64,000 nt of DNA from Macrosoma leucophasiata. Taxonomy: Eukaryota > Arthropoda > Insecta > Lepidoptera > Hedylidae. The stretch lies in contig JAWQUS010000008.1 in assembly GCA_036365455.1 (NCBI GenBank), positions 15,855,501-15,919,500 on the forward strand, written 5' to 3'. Shown piece after piece: positions 39,701-45,700 of this stretch; within the stretch, counting starts at the first letter, position 1; each line of letters begins with the position of its first letter. A program made the translations under genes and the position numbers. The notes beneath the pieces were generated by a model, which saw nothing but the letters and a program-made list of their open reading frames with translations, ran no database searches and was not told the DNA's origin.

Positions 39701-42700
39701 AAGTTCTAACTCCATACATACACAAGTATACCGACCCATTAAGTTTGCTGAAATGACAAGAAACTTTGATATGGTTGCTATAATAACTGTGCCACAAACT
39801 TGGTGGAGATGGATATAGGGTTGCTACTCAAATGTTAAATTATATATAATACTTACTTTATTTAATTAGAGCAATTTGATTATACAGGTTGAACAAAACG
39901 ATACGACATTAATTTAAAACGAGTTTACGCATTCCAAATAGACCTACTAAAATAAAATTGAATAATACCACATAGTTTAGTTATGAAACACTTTTAATAG
40001 GTAGTAAGGAGTCTAAGGAGTCTGAAGGTCTCAAATCCCCTTTACAATCTATCTAAGTTCGGATAACCTTGTTGAGGACTGGAACACTAACGAATATCTT
40101 ACTAAATGTGTCATTAAATATGAAAGAGTGATTTATCTAAAAACAATGATTAAAAAGTAGGAAAAATATTAATTCCAAAAGTACAGAGTTGCGAATCGCA
40201 GACAAACAGGATCCATGACTCTTGCCTTTTTATATGGAAAAGTATAATTTTATCGCAGTATTCTTTACCACCAATATGATCTAAATGCTTGCTTTCTTCA
40301 TCCATCAGAAAAAAAATTACAATTTACCTTAAAATCACGTCGCAACCCTAGTTAGAAGCGACTTGTGGCGGTGATACCCAAAACTCTGGTTTGCTTGGTC
40401 GCTAATACAGTGACATCTATTCGCTCTCCCTATCGATCGCTTATGGGTACCTATAATTACTTGCGGAAGTTTATTCAACCTTGTCCTTATCATTGTAATT
40501 TGACTAAAAGCTTTTGCCGATTGCTAGAATTCCATAAAGTCTTAAGTTTGGATTTCTAACTTTTTGAAAGTCTTATCCGTTTGAAGAGTCGATGAGCCAA
40601 ATTATGAAAGTAATTTTGTTTGGTAATTACGGAATCGTACTAAAACCTTTACCGAAATTAGATTTTTAGACTGGAAGTCGTTGAACCTGCGAGTATGGTT
40701 CGTAATTAGGTACTCTCGAAAACAGCTTATAGACTTAACTTAGAAATGCGATGGGCCTATAGTTTTTTTAGAAAGGTATCGTGACCTTTTTAAGAACAGT
40801 ATTACCGCACTGTTGCGCCGCGCTTGTGATGTTTCGCCCATACGATAGAATTGAACAAATTAAGAAGACCTCCTAATACTGCTTTCAGGAGTTCAGAAGT
40901 GATTATTAAGTGGTCGTGCTGTCGCATATATAACAGTCCATGAAGCAGCTCGATATCTGTCGTTGTGCCCGGAAATGCCAGTGCCGCTCAAAAAGTCGCC
41001 GTAGTAGCTCAAGGATTGCCATGAAATTGCGGCAACCGTAAACGTCAAAAAAAAGCAACTATCAACTTTTTACAGGAATAAGCTTTAAAATGTCAACATT
41101 GCATTAATTTGCTCCATGTGCAAAGCGCCTTAGTCACCGGAAAAATACGAGATCCGCAAGTTTATTAATTTTTGATATTTGATACATATTTTTCGCAATA
41201 AAAAAAAAACTATTTCCTAGGCAAATGTAAAACTATTTCCTTGGACATATTGTTACTCGTATCTTCCAGTGACATATGCACTGAGTGAACCACGTTTACA
41301 AAATATGTGGCTGATAGAATAATTATGAAATCTTATATCGTAACTAAAAAAAAAAACGTAACTTCACGCCTATAATCCCCGTAGGCGTAGGCAGAGGTAA
41401 ATGCATGCTGAATGCATACATGCAAACACCCACGATTCGCCGGTTACGTGGTGGCCCATGTATAAATCTTGTATCGTGGAACCAAATTATACCTTGTAAT
41501 ATATATAATTGTTGAAAATGATAACTTGAAAATATATCGGGATCTTATAGCAGATCTTCTGAACTTTACCTAACGTGTTCTACTTGTTGTAGAGCACTTC
41601 CACTACATCAAGAGGATGATCGGCGCTGATTTCGTTGGAATTGGTGGCGATTACGATGGTGTTAATCGGTAACTACAACCCCCTTTTTTTAACATGATTC
41701 CAATAAATATTCACAGATATAAATTACAATTATTATAGGTTCTAACTTTTATGATTACCTGAAATACTTATATAACTTACATATATACCATATGCAAAAA
41801 TAGTTTACGTCCTATTTACCATATTATTACATGCATTTACAAAGTCATAGAATTTATAAACACATATGCATTATGATTTTGATGCAACAGAAAAAGTTTT
41901 ATAAACTTTGTTGCGTGATTTGAGTGACATTTTTCTAGGTAGGGATATTATTTATCATTAGTAGATACATAAATAGTTTTGAATTTATTCAAGAGAATAA
42001 ACAAAAATTGACTATTCACCCATTTATCCCCAAAACTACTATCAATAAAAAAATATTATATTTATTTACCTATAGATTACAAGAATAAATAATAATAAAG
42101 GAATTAAAGTATGATAAACGATATGATAAACAGGAAGAAAGAAATGTTAAATTCTACGATACACGTATTCATAATGCATATGTGTTTATAAATTCTATGA
42201 CTTTGTAAATGCATGTAATAATATGGTAATAATAGGTTGGGGAAAAAGTCTTTTCGCATTATAGTATGTATGAACTTGTAATAAAATCTCTTTGGCTGTA
42301 GTATTTCTATCTGGCTGGTTTTGGTATAATTTAAAGTTAAAATTTTAAAGAACATAATTCCAAATTCAAATTATGCAAATGTGTGATTTTCATTTGTTTT
42401 TCGTACTGTCAAGATGAGTGAATCTAATAAAGAAATTCGATACATTTTAAAATTTTACTACAAAAAAGGTCAAAATGCAACGCAAGCCGCGTATAAAATT
42501 TGCGATGTTTATGGACCTAGTGCAGAGTCTGTGAGAGTAGCACAAATTTGGTTTAAGCGTTTTCAATCCGGAAATTTTGATGTCAAAGATGCACACCTCG
42601 CTCTGGTCGCCCTATTACGGATAAAATGGATGCCATTTTTGAAAAAGTGGAGCAAGATCGACATATCAGTAGTTACAACGTAGCTGAAGAACTGAGAATT

Positions 42701-45700
42701 GATCACAAAACAGTTTTGGCGCATTTGAAAAAAGCTGGGTACAAAAAAAAACTCGATATTTGGGTACCTCACGAGCTCACTGAAAGAAACCTTATGAACC
42801 GTGTACTCATTTGTGATTCTTTATTACGACGTAATGAAACCGAATCATTTTTGAAGAAGTTGATAACTGGTGATGAAAAGTGGATCACGTACGACAAGAA
42901 CGTGCGAAAAAGGTCGTGGTCAAAGGCCAGTCAGGCTTCACAGACTGTGGCGAAACCCGGGTTAACTCGCAATAAGGTGATGTTGTGTGTGTGGTGGGAT
43001 TGGAAGGGCATTATTCATTATGAGCTATTACCACCAGGCAGGACTATCGATTCTGAAGTCGACTGCGAACAACTGATGAGATTAAAGCAAAGAGAGTTGA
43101 GAGAAAGCGGCCGGAATTGATCAACAGAAGGGGTGTGGTGTTTCATCATGACAACGCTAGACCTCACACATCTATAGCCACTCAGCAAAAATTAAGAGAG
43201 TTTGGCTGGGAGGTGTTAATGCATCCGCCGTATAGTCCTGACCTTGCACCTTCAGATTTCCACCTGTTTCGGTCTCTTCAGAATTCTTTATGTAATGTTA
43301 GGTTAACATCACAAGAGGACTGCCAAATCCACTTGTCGCGGTATTTTGATTAGAAGTCCCAAAATTTTTATAGCAATGGGATCATGTCCCTACCTACAAG
43401 ATGGCAAAAGGTTATCGAACAAAATGGTACATACATACTTTAGTTAAATTTAAAAAAACTATATTAAAAAATGTTTTGAATTATCTTAAAAAATGCGAAG
43501 AAACTTTTTCCCCAACCTTATATGTTATAACATCCCTTTCTTCCTGTATATCATATCGTTACTGGTGGTAGAGCTCCAGTGACGGAGCTCGCGGGTGTAG
43601 GCATCACCGCATTACCTAATATACTTGCCGCTAAATGATAATGTTTAGCACTATCGTGTCCCGGTCTGGTGGAAATGTACGGCCCTGTAATTTCCAGCAT
43701 AGAGGCATAACACCTTAGGCCTCAGGAGTGGTAACGCATCTGCATTTTGACCTTGGTCTTTGTGTGGGTGTTTATAGGCTGCAGTCATCACTTAACATCA
43801 ATGTGAACTGCATGCTTGTTTGCCACCTCCAAAATATAAAAAAAATATATAGGTTTCCGGCCTTTGCTTTTTATTTAAAAAAAGTACGGAACTCTATTTA
43901 ACACATTTTATTGATTTGTTGTCGGGACGTGATGACTCCACCACCAATTACCTAACGGAAGAATGTTATTCTAGTGGAAGAGAATTCTTCCACTAGTGCA
44001 GTCAGTCAACCGAACAATGGCGGTCAAACCATTCAAATAGGCTGTAGTCGGTAAAATAACAACGCGGGATAGGCAGCAGCGTTTCGCGATAAAACTACCG
44101 CCACTGCAATCGCCAATCCGACTGCCAAGCGTGGCGATTATGGCATGTGCTCCCCTAATGCCTCACAGCACTGTTGTAAGCATCTTTGGGGAAGGCTTTG
44201 TCCAGCAGTGGACGTCTTTCAGCTGGAGTGATGATGACGATTGGTTTGTTGTTATGTAGAGTACCCCGGGGATTGGAAGATGTGTCGCGATACCCAGAAC
44301 TGTTTGCTGAACTTCTACGCAGTGGGCAGTGGAGTGTTCAGGAATTGAAGAATCTAGCTGGTCTGAACATGCTGCGCGTCATGAGACAGGTTGAGAAGGT
44401 AACTTATATTCATCGTTTTCATATGGACCGACAGGGTTTATAAAAACTTATGATTCTTGTATTATCTGCCAGTAAAAAACAACACCCAAAAAAAAACGGT
44501 ATCAATAATAAAATTGATACATCGAACAAGGTCTCTGTTAATTGAACTATGCGATATTTTAATATCATGTATGTGGCAAACAAGCAGACAGCTTATTTTG
44601 ATGGTTTCATCAATTTAAGTTGTAAGCTTCTTTGTAGCTATATAAACATCTACGCACATAAGACATTTTTACTGGTGGTAGAGCTCCAGTGACGGAGCTT
44701 GCGGGCGTAGGCATTACCTAATATACTTGCCGCTAAATGATAGCACTGTCATGTTCCGGTCAGGTGGTAATGTACGGCCCTGTAATTTCCGGCACAGAGG
44801 CGACTCAGGAGTGGTAACGCATGTGGAGAGGTACGTCGGGAGCTCTACTATTTTATTATACTCAAAATCATCACACATTGATGGACCAATGTGCGTATAA
44901 TTCCGCCGCTGTATGCCTAGTAAACAGAATTAAATTCATTTAAATGTAAAGCTGGCTATAAATGTTCGTATTTTGTTTGCTATTTATAGCACAACAAATA
45001 TGTGGTGGAATAGTGTATATTCGCCAATAAAACGAATAGTTGCAGTTTTTTAGAATAGGTACTTATAATTTATTCTCCTCGCAAATTAGTGATAATGGAT
45101 GCACTATATTGTTACTGCTAGCGTAATTAACGTTGCCAAATAAATATTTATTAAGTCTATTTTCTACGTGTAGTTTAGAATTACGTATAGTATAAAATGA
45201 ATATGAATAATGTTATGATTTTAAAATTCACCATTATAATTTTCTTTTGCATGTGTGTATACTGCTTACTGATCGTAGAAACATAGTTTGTTTTATTGAA
45301 ACTATTGCGATTAATTGTTTAATTCATTCATACTCGTATTGAAATTATTAGTCCTCTATTTAGAATTATTTTAATTTGTACGTTAGATCTGATTGAACAC
45401 TTGACTTACTGCAGCATTTCTCTTCCTAGTAAAGGCGGAGGGATGTCGAGGTTTTTGCCTCGGTGGGTGTTAGTGGTGACCCGTAAATGACCTATTTAGC
45501 GCACCACAGAGGCATAACACCTTAGGCCTCAGGAGTGGTAACGCATCTGTATTTTGATCTTGGTTTTTGTGTGGGTGTCTATAGGGTGCAGTCATCACTT
45601 AACATCAATGTGAACTGCATGCTTGTTTGCCACTTCCATTACATAAAAAAAAAACATTTAACCTTGATAATAATACGGACAGTAACATTAATTCAGTAAA

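Larger units (their letters stand above)
38139..41592 (+). other. Dipeptidase intron 7
   Basis: Apart from the tRNA-like head, one S2 SINE and one S1 fragment, no feature is recognised. 38990-41355 is AT-rich with no readable gene. Confidence 0.8.
41669..44259 (+). other. Dipeptidase intron 8
   Basis: Almost entirely mobile DNA: a 61-bp inverted repeat, a mariner copy, a family A copy, a hairpin and a LINE tail that reaches to 20 bases from the acceptor. Confidence 0.9.
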
